From positions 19,143 through 83,142 of the forward strand of contig JAQGLY010000073.1 of NCBI GenBank assembly GCA_028292625.1: DNA of 64,000 nucleotides, written 5' to 3'. The translations under genes were made by a program, and so were the position numbers. Below the pieces are notes generated by a model, which worked only from the letters and a program-made list of their open reading frames with translations, searched no databases and was not told the DNA's origin. Origin of the DNA: Herbaspirillum sp. GTDB taxonomy: Bacteria; Pseudomonadota; Gammaproteobacteria; Burkholderiales; Burkholderiaceae_D. Within the stretch, counting starts at the first letter, position 1, and each line of letters begins with the position of its first letter. Below are positions 44,949-53,349 of the stretch, piece after piece.

Positions 44949-46334
44949 CTAATTGCTCGCCAGCGCCGGCTGGCTGCCGCCGTCCTGCTGGTGCAGCAAG
45001 GCCAGGCGGCGCTTCATGTCGGTCGAGACGATGCCGAAGCGCTGCATTTGCGCGGTGGTCAGCGGCTGCGCGTTCGGCACGTCGACCGACATCGGGTCGC
45101 GCGGTACGTTGGCGATGCGGAACTCGTAATGCAGATGGGGTCCGGTCGCCCATCCGGTCTGGCCGACGTAGCCGATCACATCGCCCTGGCTGACCTTTTC
45201 GCCTTTGCGAATGCCGGCGGCGAAACGGCTCATGTGGCCGTACACGGTGGAGTAGTTGCTCCAGTGCTTGATCATGATGACGTTGCCGTAACCGGTCTGC
45301 TGGCCGACGAAATCGATCACGCCGTCGCCGGATGCGCGGATCGGCGTGCCCGTGGGCGCGGCGAAGTCGACGCCTTTATGCTGCTTCCATTTGCCCAGAA
45401 TCGGATGCAGGCGCATCGAAAAGCCGGAGGAAATGCGGGTGAACGGCAATGGCGATTTGAGGAAGGCCTTTTTCAGCGATTTGCCGTCGAAACCGTAATA
45501 GCCGCCGCCCTGCTTGCTGGAGGGGTCGTTGAACCAGACCGATTGATAGGTCTGGCCGTCGTTGACGAATTCGCCGGCCAGCACGCGGCCGGTGCGCACC
45601 GGTTCGCCGTTGTGCCAGAAGGTTTCGTAGACCACATTGAAATGATCGCCGCGCCGCAGGTCCGACGCGAAATTGACGTTGGTCGAAAACATCTCGACCA
45701 TTTGCGATGCGATGGCGTCCGGAATCTGCGCGGCGTCGGTGGCGGCGAACAGCGACGAGCGGATTTCGCCGGAACGCATTTCGATGCGGCGTTCCAGCGC
45801 GGCCGGCGCTTCCATCGATTGGAAGCGGTCGCCGTTGCGGGTGATCAGCAGATTCTTGATGGCATCGTCGTCGTCGCCGGCGATGGTGGTGCTCAGTTGC
45901 AGCAATTCGCCGTCGGCGTCGGTTTGCGCGCGCACCCGCTTGCCCGGGCGCAACTGCATGATGGTGTGCGCCAGCGCGTCCGACTTGATGAACGCCGCGG
46001 CCGCGTCGTCGTCGACGCCCAGTCTGGTCAGCAGCGTCGCCAGCGTATCGCCGGAGCGGACTCTTTCCTCGTTGGAATAATATTGGCGGCTATCGCTTAA
46101 TTGGACGATCTGTTGCGTCAGATCGGGCAGCGCCAGGTCCAGCAGCACCGCGCGCACCGGCGCGTCGGCAGGATCCGGGGCCGGCGGCACCACGCCTGCC
46201 GCACCGAATGCGCAGGCCGCGAAAAACAGCGCGGTGGCCGAAATGATTTTGGTTTTGCGAGAGGTGCCCGTCAGCAATTGCGCAAATTGCGTGAATTTTG
46301 GGGCGAAGCCGAGGATTTTGTCTTTAATTAACAT
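44949..46334 (-). CDS. M23-family murein endopeptidase with OapA/LysM-like domain
   Basis: 461 residues from the ATG at 46334; a GTG start at 46385 would add 17 residues. A membrane anchor or signal segment spans about residues 29-47 (KIISATALFFAACAFGAAG). Then comes a LysM/OapA-like region (ERVRSGDTLATLLTRLGVD), and the peptidase domain with His319 and Asp323 in QHKGVDFAAP and His400/His402 in GPHLHYEF, the zinc site of M23 metallopeptidases. Cleaves peptidoglycan cross-links in the periplasm, like MepM. Divergent from tyrS. Confidence 0.9.
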   Translation of the reverse strand: MLIKDKILGFAPKFTQFAQLLTGTSRKTKIISATALFFAACAFGAAGVVPPAPDPADAPVRAVLLDLALPDLTQQIVQLSDSRQYYSNEERVRSGDTLATLLTRLGVDDDAAAAFIKSDALAHTIMQLRPGKRVRAQTDADGELLQLSTTIAGDDDDAIKNLLITRNGDRFQSMEAPAALERRIEMRSGEIRSSLFAATDAAQIPDAIASQMVEMFSTNVNFASDLRRGDHFNVVYETFWHNGEPVRTGRVLAGEFVNDGQTYQSVWFNDPSSKQGGGYYGFDGKSLKKAFLKSPLPFTRISSGFSMRLHPILGKWKQHKGVDFAAPTGTPIRASGDGVIDFVGQQTGYGNVIMIKHWSNYSTVYGHMSRFAAGIRKGEKVSQGDVIGYVGQTGWATGPHLHYEFRIANVPRDPMSVDVPNAQPLTTAQMQRFGIVSTDMKRRLALLHQQDGGSQPALASN

Positions 46335-46625
46335 GCAATACGTTAAAATTTGCCGGTTGTGCAATTCAAAAGAGAATGAATGCACGGTTGTTGCGGAAAG
46401 CGTTGAATGAAAGCCGAGTCGCCGGACCGATAAAGTTCGACCGCAAAGCTAAATGGTTTTGCCGAAGGCGTTGCAGATGCGTCGTTGCGAATGAAGCGTT
46501 GAAAAATGCGGCCCGCGAAGCGAACGCGGGCAAAAAGCGATTCGGCATTATAGCAAAGCGCCTTTCCCGAAGCTCTACGCAAATTAAATTTTTAGTCTGC
46601 CCGAACCACTTTTTTAGTTATATCA

Positions 46626-47882
46626 ATGACATCCGAATCGCCATCCAACGCTGCATCCGCCGTTACCCCTTCCGCCCCTTTGTCCGATCAGGTCCGGCAT
46701 GCGCTGGCCGTCGCCAGGCGCGGGGTGGATGAATTGCTGATAGAAGCCGAATTCGCGCAAAAGCTGGTGCGCGCCGAGCAGACCGGCAAGCCGCTGCGCA
46801 TCAAGCTGGGTCTGGATCCGACCGCGCCCGACCTGCATCTGGGACATACCGTGGTGCTGAACAAATTGCGCCAGTTGCAGGACCTTGGGCATCAGGTGAT
46901 TTTCCTGATCGGCGATTTCACATCGATGATCGGCGATCCGTCCGGCCGCAATGCGACCCGCCCGCCGCTGACCAGAGAGCAGATCGACGTCAATGCGCAA
47001 ACCTATTTTGCGCAGGCCAGCCTGGTGCTGGACGCGGACAAGACCGAGATCCGCCGCAACTCGGAATGGTGCGATCAGCTCGGCGCGCGCGGCATGATCG
47101 AACTGGCGTCGCGCTATACCGTGGCGCGCATGATGGAGCGCGACGACTTCACCAAGCGCTATAGGGACGGCACGCCGATTTCGGTGCACGAATTCCTGTA
47201 TCCGCTGATGCAGGGCTACGATTCGGTCGCGTTGAAGGCCGATCTGGAATTGGGCGGCACCGATCAGAAATTCAATTTGCTGGTGGGCCGCGAACTGCAG
47301 AAGGATTACGGGCAGGAGCCGCAGTGCATTCTGACCATGCCCTTGCTCGAAGGGCTGGACGGCGTCGAAAAAATGTCGAAGTCCAAGGGCAATTACATCG
47401 GCATCACCGAGCCGGGCAACACCATGTTCGGCAAGCTGATGAGCATTTCGGATCAGATGATGTGGCGTTATTATGAGCTGCTGTCGTTCCAGTCGCTGGA
47501 CAATATCGCGGGCCTGAAAGCGGAAGTTGCCGCCGGTAAAAATCCGCGCGACATCAAGGTCGCGCTGGCGCAGGAAATCGTGGCCCGCTTTCATTCGCGG
47601 CAGGCGGCCGAGGACGCGCTGGCCGATTTCGTCAACCGTTCCAAGGGCGGCATTCCGGACGATATCGCCGAGGTGGCCGTCAGCGGCGCGCCGCTGGGCA
47701 TCGGGCAATTGCTCAAGCAAGCCAATCTGTGCGCGTCGTCGTCGGAAGCCTTGCGCATGGTGGAGCAGGGCGGCGTGCGCATCGATGGCGTGGCGATCAG
47801 CGACAAGGGTTTGAAAGTCGAGGCCGGCGCGTTCGTATTGCAGGTCGGCAAGCGCAAGTTTGCGCGAATCACGCTCTCTTAG
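46626..47882 (+). CDS. tyrS: Tyrosyl-tRNA synthetase
   Basis: 418 residues of the class Ic synthetase. After a low-complexity N-terminal stretch of about 20 residues come [23 protein letters not shown] (HIGH motif HLGH at 71-74), [48 protein letters not shown], and the KMSKS motif at 249-253. The C-terminal S4 RNA-binding domain ends in [25 protein letters not shown]. This layout is the TyrRZ-type variant common in Betaproteobacteria. dtd follows 25 bases later. Confidence 0.96.
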   Translation: MTSESPSNAASAVTPSAPLSDQVRHALAVARRGVDELLIEAEFAQKLVRAEQTGKPLRIKLGLDPTAPDLHLGHTVVLNKLRQLQDLGHQVIFLIGDFTSMIGDPSGRNATRPPLTREQIDVNAQTYFAQASLVLDADKTEIRRNSEWCDQLGARGMIELASRYTVARMMERDDFTKRYRDGTPISVHEFLYPLMQGYDSVALKADLELGGTDQKFNLLVGRELQKDYGQEPQCILTMPLLEGLDGVEKMSKSKGNYIGITEPGNTMFGKLMSISDQMMWRYYELLSFQSLDNIAGLKAEVAAGKNPRDIKVALAQEIVARFHSRQAAEDALADFVNRSKGGIPDDIAEVAVSGAPLGIGQLLKQANLCASSSEALRMVEQGGVRIDGVAISDKGLKVEAGAFVLQVGKRKFARITLS

Positions 47883-47907
47883 CCAGCGCCAGGCATACGC
47901 CTTATAT

Positions 47908-48375
47908 ATGATTGCCTTGTTGCAGCGGGTCAGTGGCGCCGATGTGCGCGTCGATGGCGTCAGCGTCGGCGCGATCGGCGCCGGCCTGCTGGTATTGCTG
48001 TGCGCCGAGCGCGGCGACAGCACGGCCGAGGCCGATAAGCTGCTCAGGAAACTGCTGGCTTATCGCGTATTTTCCGACGCGGCCGGCAAAATGAATCTCA
48101 GCGTTAAGGATATCGGCGGCGGATTGTTGCTGGTGCCGCAGTTCACGCTGGCCGCCGATACCAATTCCGGCACCCGACCGTCGTTCCAGCCGGCCGCCGC
48201 GCCTGAGGATGGAAAGCGTCTGTTCGATTATTTCGCCGACAGCGCCGCTGCGCAGCATGCGGGAGTGCAGACCGGGCGCTTCGGCGCGGATATGCAGGTT
48301 TCGCTGACCAACGACGGCCCCGTGACGTTCTGGTTGCAGGTGCCGCCGGCGGCTGCGGCGCAAGTCCGTTCATAA
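47908..48375 (+). CDS. dtd: D-aminoacyl-tRNA deacylase
   Basis: 155 residues from the ATG at 47908. [17 protein letters not shown] is the conserved opening. The active site elements are PQFTL at 77-81, where most family members have SQFTL, and NDGPVT at 135-140. Removes D-amino acids, notably D-Tyr, from tRNA, so adjacency to tyrS makes sense. The Ser-to-Pro change in the first motif is unusual but does not break the fold. Confidence 0.92.
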   Translation: MIALLQRVSGADVRVDGVSVGAIGAGLLVLLCAERGDSTAEADKLLRKLLAYRVFSDAAGKMNLSVKDIGGGLLLVPQFTLAADTNSGTRPSFQPAAAPEDGKRLFDYFADSAAAQHAGVQTGRFGADMQVSLTNDGPVTFWLQVPPAAAAQVRS

Positions 48376-48477
48376 GCCTGTTCTTCACTTCGTCTGCCGA
48401 TTCCGGCAAAAAAAGTTAAGCTCTATCTTTGCGCAAACGGCATCGGTCCGTCGCCCACTTTATTTCAAGGAGTTCAC

Positions 48478-49119
48478 ATGCAAATTTACAGCGATTCTTT
48501 TCAGGACGGCGCTTTCATTCCCGTTCAATTCGCGTTCGCCAAGGCCGATCCGGCGTCGCATATCGTATTGTCCGATAATCGCAATCCGCATCTGGCATGG
48601 AGCGGCGTGCCCGGCGGCGTCAAGTCGTTCGCGGTGATCTGCCACGACCCGGACGTGCCGTCGGCAGGGGACGATGTCAATCAGGAGGGCAAGACGGTGC
48701 CGGCGAATTTGCGCCGGGTCGATTTCTGCCACTGGGTGCTGGTCGATCTGCTGCCGACCGCCAGCGCCGTCGCCGAGGCGCAGTTCTCCCGCGGCGTGAC
48801 GCCGCGCGGTAAGGCCGGGCCGGAGATTACCGGCGATCTGGCGCCGCTGCGCCAGGGCGTGAATGACTATACCGGCTGGTTTGCCGGCGATAAGGATATG
48901 AGCGGCGACTATTTCGGTTACGACGGCCCCTGCCCGCCGTGGAACGACGCATTGATGCATCACTATATATTTACTGTGTATGCGCTGGACCTGGTGCGGC
49001 TGCCGGTCGACGGCAAATTCACCCGCGCCGATGCATTGGCGGCGATGCAGGGCCATATTCTGGCGCAAGCCAGCCTGACCGGCCTCTACACATTGAATCC
49101 GGCGCTGGCCCCCAAGTAA
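48478..49119 (+). CDS. YbhB/YbcL-type phosphatidylethanolamine-binding (PEBP) family protein
   Basis: 213 residues. NRNPHLAWSGVPGGVKSFAVICHDPDVP contains the ligand-site Asp-Pro of the PEBP fold, with FCHWVLVDL, DYFGYDGPCPPWNDALMHHYIFTVYALD (the GPCPP-x-H-like block) and ALAAMQGHILAQASLTGLY. Longer than E. coli YbhB because of an insertion around residues 62-120. No signal peptide. Role unknown; family members are proposed small-molecule binders. AAGGAG about eight bases before the ATG. Confidence 0.85.
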   Translation: MQIYSDSFQDGAFIPVQFAFAKADPASHIVLSDNRNPHLAWSGVPGGVKSFAVICHDPDVPSAGDDVNQEGKTVPANLRRVDFCHWVLVDLLPTASAVAEAQFSRGVTPRGKAGPEITGDLAPLRQGVNDYTGWFAGDKDMSGDYFGYDGPCPPWNDALMHHYIFTVYALDLVRLPVDGKFTRADALAAMQGHILAQASLTGLYTLNPALAPK

Positions 49120-49147
49120 CAGACATGACCGGCCGGCCCTGACCGGC

Positions 49148-49163
49148 CGCGGCTAACGCCGCG
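49148..49163 (+). terminator. GC-rich hairpin after the PEBP gene
   Basis: CGCGGC (49148-49153), loop TAAC, GCCGCG (49158-49163), about 30 bases after the stop, within a longer GC-rich inverted region. There is no T run. The remaining part of this 293-base gap holds the promoter and operator described next. Confidence 0.35.
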
Positions 49164-49293
49164 CGGCGCTTCGGGCCTTCCCGTGGCGCCGGCAGCGAAG
49201 CCCGTCCGGAAATCCCCGTAAGACAGTCTTTCCTTCCTCGTCCGCCCCGCGCGGACCGCAGCATATCAATCCTTTTCTTTTCATGCCGATCGA

Positions 49294-49322
49294 TTGACTT
49301 TTAGATCGCGCTTAGGTACGAT
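49294..49322 (+). promoter_or_regulatory. Sigma70-like promoter for the Ni/Co permease gene
   Basis: TTGACT at 49294-49299, 17-base spacer, TACGAT at 49317-49322. Five of six and four of six consensus bases. It predicts a start near 49329, immediately upstream of the operator at 49336-49360. Confidence 0.55.
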
Positions 49323-49335
49323 CAATCCACATCAA

Positions 49336-49360
49336 GGAACATGGTTCCCTATATCGGAAC
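49336..49360. promoter_or_regulatory. Putative IclR-type operator, copy 1
   Basis: GGAAC-ATG-GTTCC-CTATATC-GGAAC. The GTTCC-N7-GGAAC core (49344-49360) recurs at 56010-56026 with a TATA-containing spacer in both, and an additional GGAAC half-site (49336-49340) forms a second overlapping palindrome here. Spacing and position just after the predicted transcription start suggest repression by the IclR protein encoded at 50302. Confidence 0.65.
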
Positions 49361-49412
49361 GATGGCGGCAAATTCCAGCCGGCCACCCGAAAAATGCTAG
49401 AGGAGACAAGCT

Positions 49413-50243
49413 TTGGAAACGCTGCCGCACGATTGGCTGGGGCTGGTATTGGTGGTATTCGCGCTGGGTCTGAAGCACGGGATGGACCCTGACCATCTGG
49501 CGACCATCGACGGCTTGACGCGCTATAACGCGCGGGTGCGGCCGAGCTTGTCGCGCTGGTCCGGCGTTCTGTTTTCTCTCGGTCACGGCGTGGTGGTGAT
49601 GATCGTGTCGGCGCTGGTGGCCTTGACCGCCAACCGCTGGAGCGCGCCGGCATGGCTGGATACGGTCGGCATCTGGATTTCGATCGTTTTCCTGACTTTG
49701 CTGGGCTTCGTCAATTTGCGTGCGGTGTTCAAATCCGCGCCGGGCCAGGTAGTGCTGCCGGTCGGCCTGAAGGGCCGTTTCGTCAAGCGTTTCTCCGAAA
49801 CCAGCCATCCTGTCGTGATCACGGCGATCGGCGCCGCATTCGCGCTGTCGTTCGATACCGTCAGCCAGGCCGCCTTGTTTTCGATTACCGCTTCCAACAT
49901 CTCCGGCTGGGTTTTCGCCATCGGGCTCGGTTCGCTGTTCATGATCGGCATGATGGTGTCCGACGGACTCAACGGTTTCTGGGTGGCGCGCTTGCTGAGC
50001 AAGTCCGACCAGCGCTCACTGATCGCGTCGCGCGTGATGGGCCTGGTGATCGGCTTCCTGAGTCTGGCGATCGCGGCGATGGGCCTGGCCAAATATTTTT
50101 CACCGATGCTGTCCGACATGCTCGACAACGCCGGCCTGTTGATGGGCGCCGGGGTGATCGCGATTCTGTTGTTCAGCTTTTTCCTGGCCATGCGTTTGTC
50201 GCGGCCGGTACGGATTGCCGAACCACAACGGGGAATGGCTTAA
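49413..50243 (+). CDS. NiCoT-family nickel/cobalt permease
   Basis: 276 residues with about seven to eight hydrophobic segments. The NiCoT signature H-x4-D-H is present as HGMDPDH at residues 22-28, followed by FSLGHGVVVMIVS (second motif) and AFALSFDTVSQAALF in place of the GFDTxTE-type motif. The start codon is TTG at 49413 behind AGGAG. Inner-membrane uptake of Ni2+ or Co2+. First gene of the cluster and under its own operator, so metal supply is co-regulated with the downstream genes. HupE/UreJ-like alternatives do not have this signature. Confidence 0.85.
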   Translation: METLPHDWLGLVLVVFALGLKHGMDPDHLATIDGLTRYNARVRPSLSRWSGVLFSLGHGVVVMIVSALVALTANRWSAPAWLDTVGIWISIVFLTLLGFVNLRAVFKSAPGQVVLPVGLKGRFVKRFSETSHPVVITAIGAAFALSFDTVSQAALFSITASNISGWVFAIGLGSLFMIGMMVSDGLNGFWVARLLSKSDQRSLIASRVMGLVIGFLSLAIAAMGLAKYFSPMLSDMLDNAGLLMGAGVIAILLFSFFLAMRLSRPVRIAEPQRGMA

Positions 50244-50301
50244 ACAAGCGATTCGTGGCTGTTCAACCCTGTTCCGCGCGATGGACAAGGAGCGATAAAT
50301 C

Positions 50302-51132
50302 ATGCTGCAGGAAGTCAACGTAGAGAGCGTCGAAAAACCCAAGGCGGCGGCCGAGAAGACACGTTTGTCGTCGGTCGCCAACGCGATCCGTCTGGTGAAG
50401 ACGTTTTCGGACGACGACTACGAGATCGGCATCAGCAATCTGGCCAAGCGGCTGCTGTTGCCGAAGAGCACCGTGCATCGCCTGGCGGCGACGCTGATCG
50501 ACGCCGGCCTGCTTGAGCAGAATCCGGAAAACGGCAAATACCATCTGGGGCTGGTGGTGTTCGAGCTGGGTTCGCTGGTGCGCCGCAAGATGGATTTTTC
50601 GACCGAAGCCAAGCCGTACCTGATGAGCTTGCGCGAGAAAACCGGCGAAACGGTGCATCTGGCGATTCTCGATTATTCCAGCATCCTGTGCGTCAATACG
50701 CTGGAGAGCAAGCAGACCATCCGCATGACGCTCGATGTCGGCCGCCGCAAACCGGCGTACTGCACCGCCGAAGGCAAGGTTTTGCTGGCGTATCAATCGC
50801 CGGAAGTAGTGGAAAGAATGTTGTCCGGCAAGCTGGTGCCGCGCACGCCGGGCACCATCGTCGACGAGGAAGAGTTGCGCCAGGAATTGATTGCGATCCG
50901 TTCGCGCGGTTATGCGATCGACGATGAGGAAAGCGAGCTGGGATTGCGCTCGCTGGCCGCGCCGGTGCGCAATTACACCGGCGATGTGATCGCCGCGACC
51001 AGCATTGCGGGCCCGTCGCAGCGCTTGACGAAGAAAATCCTGCTGTCGTTTGCGACGGATGTGGTGACCGCCAGCGAATCGATTTCGCAGCGTCTCGGCT
51101 ACAATCCGGCTCGGGCGCGTCGCCGGATCTGA
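50302..51132 (+). CDS. IclR-family transcriptional regulator
   Basis: 276 residues. Winged helix: LSSVANAIRLVKTFSDDDYEIGISNLAKRLLLPKSTVHRLAATLIDAGLLEQNPENGKYHLG. The effector domain follows with REKTGETVHLAILDYSSILCVN, AYCTAEGKVLLAY and RGYAIDDEESELGLRSLAAPVRNYTGDVIAATSIAGPSQRLT, the typical IclR C-terminus that binds small carboxylates or aromatics. AAGGAGC precedes the ATG. A weak version of the cluster operator (GTTCC-N7-GGACA at 50271-50287) overlaps its ribosome binding site, which might mean autoregulation. Confidence 0.92.
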   Translation: MLQEVNVESVEKPKAAAEKTRLSSVANAIRLVKTFSDDDYEIGISNLAKRLLLPKSTVHRLAATLIDAGLLEQNPENGKYHLGLVVFELGSLVRRKMDFSTEAKPYLMSLREKTGETVHLAILDYSSILCVNTLESKQTIRMTLDVGRRKPAYCTAEGKVLLAYQSPEVVERMLSGKLVPRTPGTIVDEEELRQELIAIRSRGYAIDDEESELGLRSLAAPVRNYTGDVIAATSIAGPSQRLTKKILLSFATDVVTASESISQRLGYNPARARRRI

Positions 51133-51251
51133 GGGCGGAATACGGCAGCGCCGATCGTACCGGTTGGCGCCGCAATTGGGGGGTGTAATGTTGCGCCGTT
51201 CGCAGTCCAATGAATTGTTAATGAGCCTTACCAGGCCCTGATAAGACCACT

Positions 51252-52268
51252 ATGTTCAATATCACACTTGCCGGCACAGATCGGCAGTTTCAATGCGAAG
51301 CGGACGATACGCTATTGCGCGCGGCGTTGCGCGCCGGCATAGGCCTGCCGTACGAATGCAATGTCGGCTCCTGCGGCTCATGCAAGGTTGAGCTGGTCGA
51401 AGGCGACGTCATTTCCAACTGGCCGGAAGCGCCGGGCCTGGGCGAGCGCGACCGCGCGCGCAAAAAAGTGCTCGGCTGCCAATCGCGTCCGAACGGCGAT
51501 TGCACGATCAAGGCGCGGCTGATGGATCAATATCTGACCAGCTGCACGCCGCAGCGCAGCAAGGCCGCACTGGCCGCGGTGCGCGACATCACGCACGACA
51601 TCCGCGAATTCTCGTTCGCGCTCGACCGCGCGGTCGAATTCTTGCCCGGTCAGTATGCGCTGCTGTCGATTCCCGGCACGCCCGGCCAGCGCGCCTATTC
51701 GATGTCGAATATCTCGCAAGGCGACGGCGTCTGGCATTTTCAGATCAAACGCGTGCCCAACGGCAGCGGCAGCAACGGCCTGTTCGACCGGCTGAAGGTC
51801 GGCGACCGGATCGACATGGATGGCCCTTACGGCCTGGCGTATCTGCGCACCGACAGCTCGCGCGACATCGTCTGTATCGCCGGCGGATCCGGCCTGGCGC
51901 CGATGATATCGATCGCGCGCGGCGTGGCCGCCGATCCGGCGATGCGGGGACGCAAAGTGCACTTTTTCTACGGCGGCCGCGGTCAACGCGATATCTGCGG
52001 CGAAGACATGCTGTGCGAACTGCCCGGATTCGGCGAGCACATTCATTTTCACCCGATCATCTCGATGCCCGCGCAGGACGACAGTGGGCAGCAATGGGTC
52101 GGCAAGATCGGTTTCGTGCATGAGTTGGTGCAGCAAGTGCTGGCCGGCCAGCTGGGCGCGCACGAAATTTACTTCGCCGGTCCGCCGCCGATGGCGCAGG
52201 CCGTACAGCGCATGCTGATCGACGAAAAGGTCCCTAACGATCAGATTCATTACGACGCATTTTATTGA
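51252..52268 (+). CDS. [2Fe-2S] ferredoxin-FAD-NAD(P)H oxidoreductase
   Basis: 338 residues, three modules. A plant-type ferredoxin holds Cys36, Cys41, Cys44 and Cys76 (ECNVGSCGSCK and GCQ). The FAD domain carries RAYSMSN (147-153) and the NAD domain CIAGGSGLAPMIS and FYGGRGQRDI with PPPMAQAVQRML at the end. The layout is that of reductases for aromatic ring hydroxylating oxygenases and of CDP-6-deoxyglucoseen reductase. No oxygenase component is encoded in the visible cluster, so its electron acceptor is unknown. It could lie to the right of the window or be the EutA-linked enzyme. Confidence 0.88.
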   Translation: MFNITLAGTDRQFQCEADDTLLRAALRAGIGLPYECNVGSCGSCKVELVEGDVISNWPEAPGLGERDRARKKVLGCQSRPNGDCTIKARLMDQYLTSCTPQRSKAALAAVRDITHDIREFSFALDRAVEFLPGQYALLSIPGTPGQRAYSMSNISQGDGVWHFQIKRVPNGSGSNGLFDRLKVGDRIDMDGPYGLAYLRTDSSRDIVCIAGGSGLAPMISIARGVAADPAMRGRKVHFFYGGRGQRDICGEDMLCELPGFGEHIHFHPIISMPAQDDSGQQWVGKIGFVHELVQQVLAGQLGAHEIYFAGPPPMAQAVQRMLIDEKVPNDQIHYDAFY

Positions 52269-52349
52269 GCCCAGCCGGGTAAGCGGCCGAATGCGATATC
52301 GCAAGGCCGCGACATCGCTGAACATCGAACGGATAACGAAGGAGAGCAG

Positions 52350-53339
52350 GTGAGCAAATTACGACTATCAATGGGATGCTGGAACTACGACCGCACCCGG
52401 GGTCTGATGGACGGCACCATTCAGCCGGACGGCATCGACCTGAATTACCTGAACATGCCGGTGGAGGAAACCTTCTTCCGCATGTTGCGCAATCGCGAAT
52501 TCGACGTCGCCGAAATGTCGCTGTCGTCGTACACGGTGTCGCTGTTCCGCGACAGCCCGTTTATCGCCATCCCGATTTTCCCGTCGCGTTTTTTCCGTCA
52601 CTCCTGCATCTACGTCAATGCCGACAGCGGCATCAAGGAGCCTAAGGATCTGATCGGAAAAAAAATCGGCAATCCCGAATATCAGATGACCGCGCCGGTC
52701 TGGATCCGCGGCGTGCTGTCCGATGAATATGGCGTGCCGGTCGACAGCGTGACGTATTACACCGGTGGCGAGGAAGAGCCGAATCGCGACGAAAAGCTGA
52801 AACTCGATCTGCCGTCCAATATCAAGGTCCAGAGCATCGGGCCGACGCAAACCCTGGCATCAATGCTGGTCACCGGCGAAATCGACGCGCTGTACACGGC
52901 GCGCATGCCGTCGACATTCCATAGCGGCGGCGGCAAGGTAAAACGGCTGTTTGAAAACTTCGTGCCGGTCGAGCAGGAATATTACACGCGCACCGGTATC
53001 TTCCCGATCATGCATACGCTGGTGATCCGCCGCGATATCTATGAAAAGAATCGCTGGGTCGCGCAATCGCTGTACAAGGCCTTCGTCGAAGCGCAGCAGC
53101 AGACTTATAAGGATCTGTACGAAACCGCCGCGCTGAAGACGATGCTGCCGTTCCTGACTGCGCACGTGGAAGAAACCCGCCGCGTCATGGGCGAAGACTT
53201 CTGGGCTTACGGTTACCAAAAGAACGAAAAGACGTTGTCGACTTTCCTGCGCTATCACTTCGAGCAAGGCTTGTCGAAGAAGCTGCTGACACCGAAGGAA
53301 TTGTTCGCACCGGAAACGCTGGAAGCATTCAAGATTTAA
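52350..53339 (+). CDS. 4,5-dihydroxyphthalate decarboxylase-family protein (Pht5-like)
   Basis: 329 residues, GTG start behind GGAG. SKLRLSMGCWNYDRTRGLMDGTIQPDGIDLNYLNMPVEETFFRMLRNREFDVAEMS begins like Pht5 and related periplasmic-binding-protein-fold enzymes. IPIFPSRFFRHSCIYVN, GKKIGNPEYQMTAPVWIRGVLSDEYGV and YYTGGEEEPNRDEK follow, as does DALYTARMPSTF. There is no signal peptide, which favours a cytosolic enzyme over a transporter subunit. Pht5 decarboxylates 4,5-dihydroxyphthalate to protocatechuate; whether this member has the same substrate is not known. Confidence 0.75.
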   Translation: MSKLRLSMGCWNYDRTRGLMDGTIQPDGIDLNYLNMPVEETFFRMLRNREFDVAEMSLSSYTVSLFRDSPFIAIPIFPSRFFRHSCIYVNADSGIKEPKDLIGKKIGNPEYQMTAPVWIRGVLSDEYGVPVDSVTYYTGGEEEPNRDEKLKLDLPSNIKVQSIGPTQTLASMLVTGEIDALYTARMPSTFHSGGGKVKRLFENFVPVEQEYYTRTGIFPIMHTLVIRRDIYEKNRWVAQSLYKAFVEAQQQTYKDLYETAALKTMLPFLTAHVEETRRVMGEDFWAYGYQKNEKTLSTFLRYHFEQGLSKKLLTPKELFAPETLEAFKI

Positions 53340-53349
53340 GGAAAATGGA

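Noticed and set aside
48400..48420. TGCCG-ATTC-CGGCA hairpin followed by A residues before the PEBP gene
   Set aside because: The A run is on the wrong side for a plus-strand terminator, and no minus-strand transcript ends there.
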